52,029 bases of DNA, from assembly GCA_964652975.1 (NCBI GenBank), contig CAZZCN010000011.1:1-52029 (forward strand), in the 5' to 3' direction. The stretch's first letter is position 1, and the number at the start of each line of letters is the position of its first letter. Positions 33,602 through 42,126 of the stretch are shown here, piece after piece. The notes under the pieces were generated by a model. That model did no database searches. It had not been told where the DNA came from and saw nothing but the letters and a program-made list of their open reading frames with translations. A program made the translations under genes and the position numbers. Source of the DNA: CAZZCN01 sp964652975 (lineage in GTDB: Bacteria; Bacillota; Clostridia; Saccharofermentanales; UBA5734).

Positions 33602-36313
33602 TCATTTTGTCAGCTTAGCCTGGTTGGTCATAAGTTTTTTGGGGCCATAGTCGACAAATTCAATCTCAAGAATTGCATCATTGGCTGCTGGTATTTTCTG
33701 TGTGATTTTACCTTTGCCAAACTTGGGATGGTTCACAATGTCTCCCACGTTGATCTGCGAAGATGTCAGATATTGGTCGTTTTCGTTCTGCACATCATTG
33801 CCTCCAATCCCTGCCCCAAAGACGCTTCCATGTGATCCACTTGAGTCGCTGGCGGATTTTGCTTTACCGGATCCAAACGGCGTTCCATCTAAAAATCCTT
33901 TGCTTTGTCCGAAAACACCATTCCTGTCATTTTGCCTGCCAGTACCAGCTCCTCCACTTGAACCAGTCATCCCTGACTTGCTGCTAAATCCCGGAGAGAC
34001 AGTCGATGAATTGCCGGTAAAAAGACTTGATCCATACATCTCAGACCCGGCGGAAGCATTACGACCGCACGAAACCTCCTCAACATAGCATTCAGGGATT
34101 TCTCTTACAAACCTTGACACAGGCAGACACTGCGTTTGTCCAAAAACCATACGGTTTCTGGCTGTTGTAATATAAAGCTTCTTCCGTGATCGTGTAATTG
34201 AAACATAGGCAAGCCTCCGTTCCTCTTCAATGTCTTCGGGGTTGCCGCTTTGGATAGATCTGGATCCTGGGAACAAAGTCTCCTCTGCTCCTACTAGAAA
34301 AACAAAGTCGAATTCCAAGCCTTTTGCACTATGAATAGTCATCAGCCTAACGAATTCGTCGCCTTCGACCTCCTTGTCAAGTTCGCTAAAAAGCGCTGTA
34401 TTGTCAAGATAAGCCTGAAGCTTTTCTGATAATGTATGCGGAGTTGCGACCGCCTCTTCATAGTTGTTAAAATCTATAGAAGATGAATTGTTGGCATTTT
34501 CGTTCATCGCAAGGGTATCTTGTCCTTTGGAAACTTCCAGATTACCATCTTGTGATGCATTTTGTATTGTACTTCCACCTTCGTCAATCTCCCTGAAAGT
34601 TTCAAGCTCAAGCTCAATGTCAATCTGACGCTCGAATTCAACCGCATCCGAAATAAGCTCCTTAAGATTCTCTACGCGGTCGGTGACTTCTGACTTTTTG
34701 TCACGTTGCTCGATTATTTCCTGCAAAATCCCGGACTCTTCCTGTACATATTCAAACAAGTCTGGAAATGATATGTCGTTTTGGGCTATTTTGTCGCGAA
34801 AAGAGGTAATCAATTCGTAAAACTCATAAAGCTTTGGCCATGCTCTCGACAGGCGTGGATCTTCCTTTGCAATCGCACAGGTGGCAAGCATAGTCATACC
34901 CTTCTCAATAGCGACAGCTTGTAAGGCATCAAGTGTTACATCTCCGATGCCTCGCCTGGGCACATTCACTATTCTCATAAAAGACAGATCATCGCCTTTA
35001 ATAATCAATCTCAGATATGCAAGAATATCCTTTATCTCTTTTCTGTCAAAAAACCTCATTCCACCATAAGTCCTGTAAGGTATTCCGCGCTTCATAAGCT
35101 CGCTTTCAAAGCTTCTGGAAAGAGCATTCAATCTGTAAAGAATCGCAATCTCCTTGTATCCACCAATCTTCGCTACCTTTACTATCCGATTGATTTCGGA
35201 GGCTACATACTGTGCCTCATCATTATATGTCTCGGCTCTCAAAAATGTAATCGGCTCTCCCATTTCAGACTGAGTCCACAATTTCTTGTCCTTGCGGCCT
35301 TTGTTGTTGGATATGACGCAGTTGGCCGCATCCAGCACATTCCTTGTAGAGCGGTAATTCTGTTCAAGTTTAATTACGGTACAATTTTTGAAATCCTTTT
35401 CGAAATCAAGAATATTCTGAATATTGGCTCCTCTAAACGCATATATCGATTGGTCGTCGTCGCCTACTACACAAAGGTTCTGGTGCTTTCCTGCGAGTAA
35501 TTGTATAAGGGTATACTGCGCATGATTGGTATCCTGGTATTCGTCCACCAGGATATATTCAAATTTGCGGCGGTAAAAATCCAGAATTTGCGCATCCTGC
35601 TTTAAAATTTCAACAGCAAAGAACAGTATATCGTCAAAATCAAGAGCAGAATTCATCTTCAGCTTGGACTGATAGAGTTCATAAATCGCTGCAATTTTCT
35701 CCTTGCGCTTGTCGCCCCTTGCATCCTTTGTATATTCAGCAGGATCGATAAGCGAGTTTTTTGCGCTGCTGATCGCAGAATGAACACTTTTAGGTGGATA
35801 CATTTTTTCGTCGATGTTAAGGTCTGTAAGACATTGCTTTACAACCTTCTGCTGGTCATCGGAATCAATGATTGTAAATGAGGAGTCGAATCCCAGTATC
35901 CCTATGTGCTTTCTTAAAATCTTGACTAACATCGAGTGAAATGTGCCTACCCAGATGCTGTTTACGTCCTGTCCGATAAGTTCTTCAATTCGGTTTTTCA
36001 TCTCCTTGGCTGCTTTGTTGGTAAAGGTAATCGCTAGTATCCGGTATGGACTTACTCCCCTCTCCTGTACCAGATACGCAATCCTGTGTGTTATCACACG
36101 CGTTTTGCCTGACCCGGCTCCTGCCAGTATTAAAAGCGGCCCCTTGTCATGCAGCACTGCACGCCTTTGCTCGGAGTTAAGCCCTTTGAGCAAACGTCCT
36201 TCCACATTAACAGTTAAGTCTTTATTATCACAAGCGGAGCCTCTGCTATCGAAAATTATGTCAAAGGGACCAGCGGATGAATTTGAATTATCCTTGTTTT
36301 CTGTTGTTTTCAT
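33602..36313 (-). CDS. pcrA: ATP-dependent DNA helicase PcrA/UvrD with expanded linkers
   Basis: A superfamily 1A 3'-5' helicase for nucleotide excision repair, plasmid replication and removal of RecA from DNA. Walker A is AGAGSGKT at residues 64-71, motif II VDEYQDTNHAQ, motif III GDDDQSIYAFRGA, and motif VI YVSITRSRKKLYI. The C-terminus ends with the Tudor-like domain that contacts RNA polymerase (VGDIVNHPKFGKGKI). At 903 residues it is about 150 longer than usual. A polar insert (about 570-610) and a Ser-Gly-rich linker (about 750-850) explain the excess. AAGGA precedes the ATG by 8 nt. It is convergent with the EamA gene (12-bp gap). Confidence 0.96.
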   Translation of the reverse strand: MKTTENKDNSNSSAGPFDIIFDSRGSACDNKDLTVNVEGRLLKGLNSEQRRAVLHDKGPLLILAGAGSGKTRVITHRIAYLVQERGVSPYRILAITFTNKAAKEMKNRIEELIGQDVNSIWVGTFHSMLVKILRKHIGILGFDSSFTIIDSDDQQKVVKQCLTDLNIDEKMYPPKSVHSAISSAKNSLIDPAEYTKDARGDKRKEKIAAIYELYQSKLKMNSALDFDDILFFAVEILKQDAQILDFYRRKFEYILVDEYQDTNHAQYTLIQLLAGKHQNLCVVGDDDQSIYAFRGANIQNILDFEKDFKNCTVIKLEQNYRSTRNVLDAANCVISNNKGRKDKKLWTQSEMGEPITFLRAETYNDEAQYVASEINRIVKVAKIGGYKEIAILYRLNALSRSFESELMKRGIPYRTYGGMRFFDRKEIKDILAYLRLIIKGDDLSFMRIVNVPRRGIGDVTLDALQAVAIEKGMTMLATCAIAKEDPRLSRAWPKLYEFYELITSFRDKIAQNDISFPDLFEYVQEESGILQEIIEQRDKKSEVTDRVENLKELISDAVEFERQIDIELELETFREIDEGGSTIQNASQDGNLEVSKGQDTLAMNENANNSSSIDFNNYEEAVATPHTLSEKLQAYLDNTALFSELDKEVEGDEFVRLMTIHSAKGLEFDFVFLVGAEETLFPGSRSIQSGNPEDIEEERRLAYVSITRSRKKLYITTARNRMVFGQTQCLPVSRFVREIPECYVEEVSCGRNASAGSEMYGSSLFTGNSSTVSPGFSSKSGMTGSSGGAGTGRQNDRNGVFGQSKGFLDGTPFGSGKAKSASDSSGSHGSVFGAGIGGNDVQNENDQYLTSSQINVGDIVNHPKFGKGKITQKIPAANDAILEIEFVDYGPKKLMTNQAKLTK

Positions 36314-36348
36314 TTAATTTTTTCCTTTTTATTAAGTATTTTTCGAGA

Positions 36349-37311
36349 CTAATTGCGCCTTGTCATATCTTCTTCAAAATCTCCGGTTTTATCACTGATT
36401 ATATAAAGCGGTCTACCTTTTACTTCTTCGAATATCCTGCTGATATACTCGCCGATGATTCCCAGCATTATCAAAACCACTCCGAACAGAAAAAGCATTA
36501 CAACCATCAGTGACGCCCATCCCGGTTCCATTTTGACAACGTCAAAGATACGCAGGCAAACGACAACAACGGCAAAAACAAGGCTTGAAAACGATATAAA
36601 TGCTCCAATTCCTATGCTGAACTTCAGTGGTTTGTATGAAAAAGATGTAATGCCATCAACGGCCAGCTTGATCATTTTCTTTAGCGGATACTTGGTCTGT
36701 CCTGCAAACCTTGCCTCACGTACAAAGTCCACAGCCGTCTGCTTGAACCCGAGCCAGCTTATAAGACCACGCACATAGCGGTTATGCTCGGGTATTGTCA
36801 TTAGCGCATCTCTGACTTTCCTGTCAATCAGACGGAAATCCCCTACATCTGTCGGAATCGAAACATCTGTCAGCTTGTTGAGTGTCCTGTAGAAAAGCCT
36901 TGCAGTGAACGTCTTGAAAAAAGTCTCTCCCTTGCGCGAGATCCTTCTGGCATAAACCACCTCAAATCCTTCCTTCCATTTCTCAATCATTTGGAGTATA
37001 ATTTCAGGCGGGTCCTGTAAATCAGCATCTATCACAACTATCGCGTCACCGCAAGCGAAGTCCATTCCGGCGGTTATGGCAGTCTGGTGACCGAAATTGC
37101 GTGAAAAGTTGATTAGCTTAAAGCTCGGGTCCTGTTCGCAAATACCCCTGGCCATAGAGGCGGTCTTGTCTTTGCTGCCGTCATTTATCATGATAACCTC
37201 ATACGGCAGGCCGGTAGATTCCATTACAGATTTAAGTCTGCGGTAACTCTCTGTCAAGACCTCTTCTTCATTATAAAGGGGGACTACAATTGAATAACTG
37301 AAATGCCTCAT
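36349..37311 (-). CDS. Polyprenyl-phosphate glycosyltransferase, GT2 (GtrB/DPM1-like)
   Basis: A 320-residue family 2 glycosyltransferase that loads a sugar onto undecaprenyl phosphate. The N-terminal catalytic domain begins YSIVVPLYNEEEV, has the DXD-type motif VVIDADLQDPPE and the acceptor segment RNFGHQTAITAG. Two C-terminal membrane helices follow (about 235-260 and 275-300). The ATG at 37311 has GGAGG 6 nt upstream; an ATG ten codons earlier has none. Such enzymes feed GT-C transferases, and one is encoded at 22571, though not adjacent. Confidence 0.93.
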   Translation of the reverse strand: MRHFSYSIVVPLYNEEEVLTESYRRLKSVMESTGLPYEVIMINDGSKDKTASMARGICEQDPSFKLINFSRNFGHQTAITAGMDFACGDAIVVIDADLQDPPEIILQMIEKWKEGFEVVYARRISRKGETFFKTFTARLFYRTLNKLTDVSIPTDVGDFRLIDRKVRDALMTIPEHNRYVRGLISWLGFKQTAVDFVREARFAGQTKYPLKKMIKLAVDGITSFSYKPLKFSIGIGAFISFSSLVFAVVVVCLRIFDVVKMEPGWASLMVVMLFLFGVVLIMLGIIGEYISRIFEEVKGRPLYIISDKTGDFEEDMTRRN

Positions 37312-37523
37312 AGCAAGCCTCCAATGGATATTGCAGTGCAACGCATCAGCTAATACACAACACTCTAATTATATCACTAATAATATTTTTTTATAGTCAT
37401 AATTGTTACTTTTTTTAAATATTTATATTGTATAATTATATTAAAGAAGGATAACAGACACATAGAAAAATCCTCTTTAGCGAAACTTGAAAACAAAAAT
37501 ATTTAATCAGGAGGGGTGATATT

Positions 37524-38057
37524 ATGAAAATCACAGTTAACGGAAAAGGCATGAAAATCAGTAATGCTCTCCAGGAAAAAGTCGAGGAGAAGCTAGGCAA
37601 GTTCAGCAGGTACTTCGGAGACGATGCCACTGCAACCGTTAAGGTGAGACCGGAGAAAGACCAGGTAATTATGGAGATAACAATGCATGTGCATAACCAT
37701 TTTTACAGAGGCGAGACCACTGCTCCCGAGCCCTTTACAGCACTTGATTTAACAATCGACGTAATAGAAAGGCAAATCAGAAAGCATAAGGCAAGAATCG
37801 AGAAAAGAGTCCGAAACAATGCTTACATGAAAGAGTATTTCAAAGATCAAACTGTAATGGAGGAGGCGGAAAACTCTTCTAAAATTATGAAAACGAAAAC
37901 GTTCGGCCTGGTCCCAATGGATCCGGAGGAAGCTACTTTACAGATGGAACTTTTAGGTCATTCGTTTCTACTATTTTTGAACATGGAAAACAGCAAAGTG
38001 AACTTAGTATACAAGCGCAAGGACGGAGATTATGGATTGATTGAGCCCGAATACTAA
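37524..38057 (+). CDS. hpf: Ribosome hibernation promoting factor, long form
   Basis: It binds 30S subunits and dimerises 70S ribosomes into inactive 100S particles in stationary phase. The 177-residue protein has the N-terminal ribosome-binding domain (KITVNGKGMKISNALQEK, basic helix RKHKARIEKR) and the C-terminal dimerisation domain (KTFGLVPMDPEEATLQMELLGH, ending DGDYGLIEPEY) that marks the long form. AGGAGGGG precedes the ATG by 8 nt. It is a single gene divergent from the GT2 gene. HflX, which splits hibernating ribosomes, is also encoded in this window. Confidence 0.97.
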   Translation: MKITVNGKGMKISNALQEKVEEKLGKFSRYFGDDATATVKVRPEKDQVIMEITMHVHNHFYRGETTAPEPFTALDLTIDVIERQIRKHKARIEKRVRNNAYMKEYFKDQTVMEEAENSSKIMKTKTFGLVPMDPEEATLQMELLGHSFLLFLNMENSKVNLVYKRKDGDYGLIEPEY

Positions 38058-38772
38058 AACTAAATAGACTCATACAGGCACAATCTTAATTGATTCTCCT
38101 TTGAAATTTTTGAAACTTGACAAACAATCCAATATTTACAATTCTTATTCCCGCGAGATCTAAATGGCCTTAGCGAAATATCATTAGATATTCCAGGCCG
38201 CACTGATAACAAAAAAGATCGAAAGCCGGAATTTTAAGAACTTGTAGCTTCAGGATTAATACGGATTCTTTGATTGTGGTTCCTGCCGGTTCAACAACAG
38301 ACAATAGATAACAGATAATTTAATATAATATATAGATCCTATTATGGAAAATTAAAAATCAGATTATAAGTTAAATAAAATATCACATTAGATATATTAG
38401 TTAAAAAATAACCTTTGCATCCTTTAAAAAAGGATCGCAAGAAAGGAACAACCAACCGATTTGAATATAGATACGGAACCAGGACAGTTTGGATCGGCGG
38501 GAATCAAACCACAAAAAAAGAATACGGGGGCAAGTATAGATCATCCATAAGTCCTTGTGCGGGGGTCGGTTTCCATCGGAGAAACCGGCCCCTGGTCTTT
38601 GTCTGGATATTTATATAACCGCATTGAATTAGTAATTTATCAACACCGCCGGGAATCCGAAGCTCTCAACTTCAATAGCGATGTAGTTCGCATAAAATAT
38701 ATTCATACGTATAAGCATCTATTACGTATAAGCATTTATGATGACCCATAAAATTTCTCTATCAACTGTGGA
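38058..38772. other. Gene-free 715-bp stretch, possibly carrying a structured RNA
   Basis: No credible protein is encoded. Two clear hairpins lie on the plus strand. One is at 38415-38440 (TTGC, then ATCCTTT-aaa-AAAGGAT, then GCAA with one bulge). The other, much stronger, is at 38561-38593. The roughly 150 nt between them are less AT-rich than the surroundings. This arrangement would fit a small RNA of about 190 nt ending in a terminator, or a long 3' untranslated region of hpf. No known RNA family was recognised. Confidence 0.4.
38561..38593 (+). terminator. GC-rich terminator-like hairpin
   Basis: GGGGTCGGTTTC (38562-38573) pairs with GAAACCGGCCCC (38581-38592) over 12 bp with one G-U and a 7-nt loop. 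It is followed by TGGTCTTTGTC. The stem is strong but the T-tract is interrupted. Confidence 0.5.
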
Positions 38773-39795
38773 TTAGTTATACTTGAAAAATTTGCGTCCA
38801 ATCATGTATCCGCTTCTAATAATAAATCTTCCCGCTTTGCCGTCAAGCTGGCTTCCCAGGAATAACGGCTTGCTTTTCATCTTGCGATACATCTTCTTGT
38901 CAAATTGTTTGAGAAACTGCCAGAGTTCTTCTTTGGCTATCTTGTTCTCTTCCTTCTTTGATAATGTAAGGAAGGTGTTTACAATTGTTAGAACCAGCGA
39001 AAGATACTTGTACATGTATTTCTTGAGTTTGGGTTCGGTTATATCCTCTAAATGATAGCACTCAATCATGATTCTTGCCACCCTCACGTACTGGTCAATT
39101 CGGTTGATCATGCTGGTATGGCTGACTGACTGTTCATTTCTACCGATAAAATACCTGTAAAGATCAACATCCACATAATACATCGACTGGAAATATGGCA
39201 TTGGCTGATACACCATGATATTGTCAACATAAAATGTGTGCTCGGGAAGCTTGATCCCGCATTCTCTAAGAATCGAAGTCTTCTGCACCGTCGAGTGCAA
39301 CAGTATAAATTGAACTGCGTCAAATCTCTTGGTCTGGCTCCATGTAAAAGGTACGTCTATCGGAAAAACATTGCGATAATTCATGTTTTTGCTTGTACCG
39401 TCCTCTACATGCTCATAAATGCAATTTGCAATGAAGAGGTCTATTGAAATGCCTTTGACTTTTGTCTCTCTGATTTTTTCGAGAAGCATGTTAAGGGCAT
39501 CCTCATCTAGCCAGTCATCCGAGTCTACTACGAAAAAATATTCACCGGTTGCAAGTTCGAGTCCTTTATTTATGGTCGAACCATGTCCGCCGTTTACCTT
39601 GGTAACAACACTGACGATTCCAGGAAATTGTTCGACATATTCGAGGGCAATCTTCTCTGTGTTATCCTTTGAGCCGTCATTAACAACTATGACCTCAACA
39701 TCGCTACCGCCGACAACAAGTGAGTCCAGGCACCGTCTGAGATATTGTTCCATATTATAGGAAGGGACAACAATGGTAAGTAATTTCTGTGACAT
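38773..39795 (-). CDS. Family 2 glycosyltransferase (WaaE/CPS type)
   Basis: A 340-residue cytoplasmic glycosyltransferase with a GT-A fold. The nucleotide-sugar site begins IVVPSYNMEQYLRRCL, with EVIVVNDGSKDNT, and the metal-binding motif is VVDSDDWLDE. The C-terminal third is helical and basic, as in enzymes decorating surface polysaccharide or teichoic acid. GGAGG lies 5 nt before the ATG. It is the last gene after the two RCC1 proteins (143-bp gap) and may be co-transcribed, but the link is only positional. Confidence 0.88.
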   Translation of the reverse strand: MSQKLLTIVVPSYNMEQYLRRCLDSLVVGGSDVEVIVVNDGSKDNTEKIALEYVEQFPGIVSVVTKVNGGHGSTINKGLELATGEYFFVVDSDDWLDEDALNMLLEKIRETKVKGISIDLFIANCIYEHVEDGTSKNMNYRNVFPIDVPFTWSQTKRFDAVQFILLHSTVQKTSILRECGIKLPEHTFYVDNIMVYQPMPYFQSMYYVDVDLYRYFIGRNEQSVSHTSMINRIDQYVRVARIMIECYHLEDITEPKLKKYMYKYLSLVLTIVNTFLTLSKKEENKIAKEELWQFLKQFDKKMYRKMKSKPLFLGSQLDGKAGRFIIRSGYMIGRKFFKYN

Positions 39796-39938
39796 AATAC
39801 CTCCAAATAATTAATCAACCAAACTACATCATAGATTTTACTATAATAAGCTTGTTTTGTATATTGCTCATTACTCTACATAATTGCTAAACTTGTACCT
39901 GTTTGATTCTATTATACAAGTTAGTTGACAAAGTATCA

Positions 39939-42044
39939 TCAAGGCTTTCTTATTATGAAATCGTCATCATCGTCTGTATTATGTGCCTTTGGGTGTCTGA
40001 TAATGAATTCATCATCAGCAATCTCATCTGAATCCTCTTCTTCATTGCCGGCAGCACTTTCGCCATGCAAACTGTACTGGTCCATCTGATTGTTTTCGGA
40101 TGGCACTTCGTTACTTGAATAATCGCTAAGTAAATTTTCAGAATTCATTTCAGAATTGTCTTCTTGCAGGGCAGCATCAATATTTATCACTGCACCTGAT
40201 GCAATTATGTTGCTGATCACCCTTTTCCCTGATGGACTGGCTGCTATTTTGACATCCTCGTCATCGTCACCGATACCACCTGAAAAGTCACTTTCAGAGG
40301 CATTTGGGATCTTTGCGTTTTCATCTGGATTTTCTGAAAGCTCTACACCATTCACTTCATCTTCGTCATCGATCCGCTCAATAACGGGGATTCTAACTGA
40401 TTTCGCTCCTGGCTTATCTTGCTTTTCTATCTTTTTCCAGACAAAAATTATCGCGGCGATTGCCAGCGCAAGCAGTAAAAATATCAAAACAACAATTATA
40501 ATTCCCAAGACTGATGCCCTGTCATCGGCTTTACCTTCTGAGACATCACTGCTTGTTGATATTATTGCCTTGGTGACTGTCACTGTAGGTATGGGGGTCG
40601 GGGTAATAGTTGCATCGGGTTTGAGTGTCTGTATAGTTGCTGGCGGAAACGTCTGGTTGAACCCTGTTTTGCCGTATACCGTCAATGATACCAGATAGTT
40701 TGTCGCTGGCTGCAGTGACTGCAGTGTGATTTGATTTTGGGTTATCGGAAGGATCTGGGTCCGAGTCTCCTCACCATTTGGCATTTTATATGATATGGAA
40801 TACCCTATCGCCATTTCAGTGTAGTAGTCTGCCGGATTCCAGCTGATTGTCATTGAGTTTTTGCTGACAAATGATGAACTTACAACGGGAGTGGCAACTT
40901 TTGCAAGATTTTCTTTAAAGGCAAGCTTTTGCAAGGGTTTGCCTTCACCCCATATATAAAAACTTCCGTCACTGCTCATAGCCATGCTGTAGTTCTCTCC
41001 ACAGCATATTTGAGAAATTTTGCCAGCATTTATGTTTAACGAGACAGGTACATCATAAAAATTATTTTTAGTCATATCAAGTTGGTTTGAATATGAATAA
41101 CCCCAGCCATAAAAATCGTTGTTATCTCCTCCGATTATTGTAAATTCAGATCCACTGGACAGGAATTTGCCAAGTTTTGACGGGGTCAGACCTGTAAACG
41201 AAACTTTTTTGGCACTTGTTCTAAAATCATCATCATAATATTTATTATATGCAATTCCGTCACAATCGTTGTTTCCCCAAGCATACACATCACCATTGCT
41301 CAGAACGGCTGTTCCAAAATCCTTGCCGGCGGCAATTCTGACAACATCTGACAGATCTGATGGATCGGGGTCCGCCATAACATCATAAGTAATTTCAGAT
41401 CTGCTGAATACCGGTACTTTTCGTGCAACCGGATTGATCGAATCCGTCACCTGATATACAGTTCCACCATTCTCCGATGTTTTAACAAGCATGAATTCAT
41501 TGCTTCCTATTGAAATTTCTGTGACGTTGTCAAGCAAGTCTCCATAATCATTCCTGACATATATCTGCTGGCTGTAATTATCACTCCATACGACGGCATT
41601 CCCGTTATCAAGAATTGCCATGCAAATCTGGCCTCCGGCAAATATTGCGGTCGCTTTGCCATCGACAAAAGCTATCGGCTTTTGTGACACGCTGGAATTT
41701 CCCCATTGAAGAACTGTTCCATTCTGAAGAAGAGCAAGCGATTGTGTAAGTCCTGCGGCAACCGAAACCGCCTTCCCTTTCCATGTACTGCTATACACCT
41801 TCATAGGAGTGTTACTGGAATTAGTCGACCCGTCACCGAGCTGTCCAAACTCGTTATCTCCAAGTGACCAGACATTGCCTCCGTTATCAATCATAAGGGA
41901 ATGTCTGTTTCCTACAGCTATTTTAGTATTGTTATCAGATGCGGTTGATATGGCAAAAGCACTTCCTGCAAAAATCATTATAGCTGTGATGCAAAATACA
42001 ACGCCTGCACAAATAATTTTTAATATTTGCATTTTTTTTGTCAT
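39939..42044 (-). CDS. Membrane-anchored RCC1-repeat protein with FN3 domain and acidic cytoplasmic tail
   Basis: A 701-residue surface protein of unknown function. It has a signal sequence (residues 1-31, ending AGSAFA), then six or seven degenerate RCC1 propeller blades of type GNVWSLGDNEFGQLGDGS and GDVYAWGNND. A fibronectin-III-like domain follows (about 385-480), then a Thr/Pro-rich spacer, a transmembrane helix (about 510-535) and a roughly 165-residue cytoplasmic tail. The tail is strongly acidic and ends in two copies of an acidic-FIIR-H/K-P motif (ADDEFIIRHP, DDDDDFIIRKP). AGGAG lies 8 nt before the ATG. It follows a second RCC1 protein by 82 bp. Confidence 0.85.
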   Translation of the reverse strand: MTKKMQILKIICAGVVFCITAIMIFAGSAFAISTASDNNTKIAVGNRHSLMIDNGGNVWSLGDNEFGQLGDGSTNSSNTPMKVYSSTWKGKAVSVAAGLTQSLALLQNGTVLQWGNSSVSQKPIAFVDGKATAIFAGGQICMAILDNGNAVVWSDNYSQQIYVRNDYGDLLDNVTEISIGSNEFMLVKTSENGGTVYQVTDSINPVARKVPVFSRSEITYDVMADPDPSDLSDVVRIAAGKDFGTAVLSNGDVYAWGNNDCDGIAYNKYYDDDFRTSAKKVSFTGLTPSKLGKFLSSGSEFTIIGGDNNDFYGWGYSYSNQLDMTKNNFYDVPVSLNINAGKISQICCGENYSMAMSSDGSFYIWGEGKPLQKLAFKENLAKVATPVVSSSFVSKNSMTISWNPADYYTEMAIGYSISYKMPNGEETRTQILPITQNQITLQSLQPATNYLVSLTVYGKTGFNQTFPPATIQTLKPDATITPTPIPTVTVTKAIISTSSDVSEGKADDRASVLGIIIVVLIFLLLALAIAAIIFVWKKIEKQDKPGAKSVRIPVIERIDDEDEVNGVELSENPDENAKIPNASESDFSGGIGDDDEDVKIAASPSGKRVISNIIASGAVINIDAALQEDNSEMNSENLLSDYSSNEVPSENNQMDQYSLHGESAAGNEEEDSDEIADDEFIIRHPKAHNTDDDDDFIIRKP

Positions 42045-42126
42045 TTAAATGTCTCCTTGTTAATATTGATTTTTCACTCATTTTATGTCATTTGGCGCTC
42101 TTCGTCAAAGTTTTGATTTGCCAGCT

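Noticed and set aside
38490..38520. tRNA-like T-arm (GGCGGGAATCAAACC)
   Set aside because: No matching stems, anticodon arm or acceptor stem can be built on either strand.
38415..38618. 67-codon open frame in the gene-free stretch after hpf
   Set aside because: No ribosome binding site, atypical basic composition, and it covers both hairpins, including the terminator-like one.
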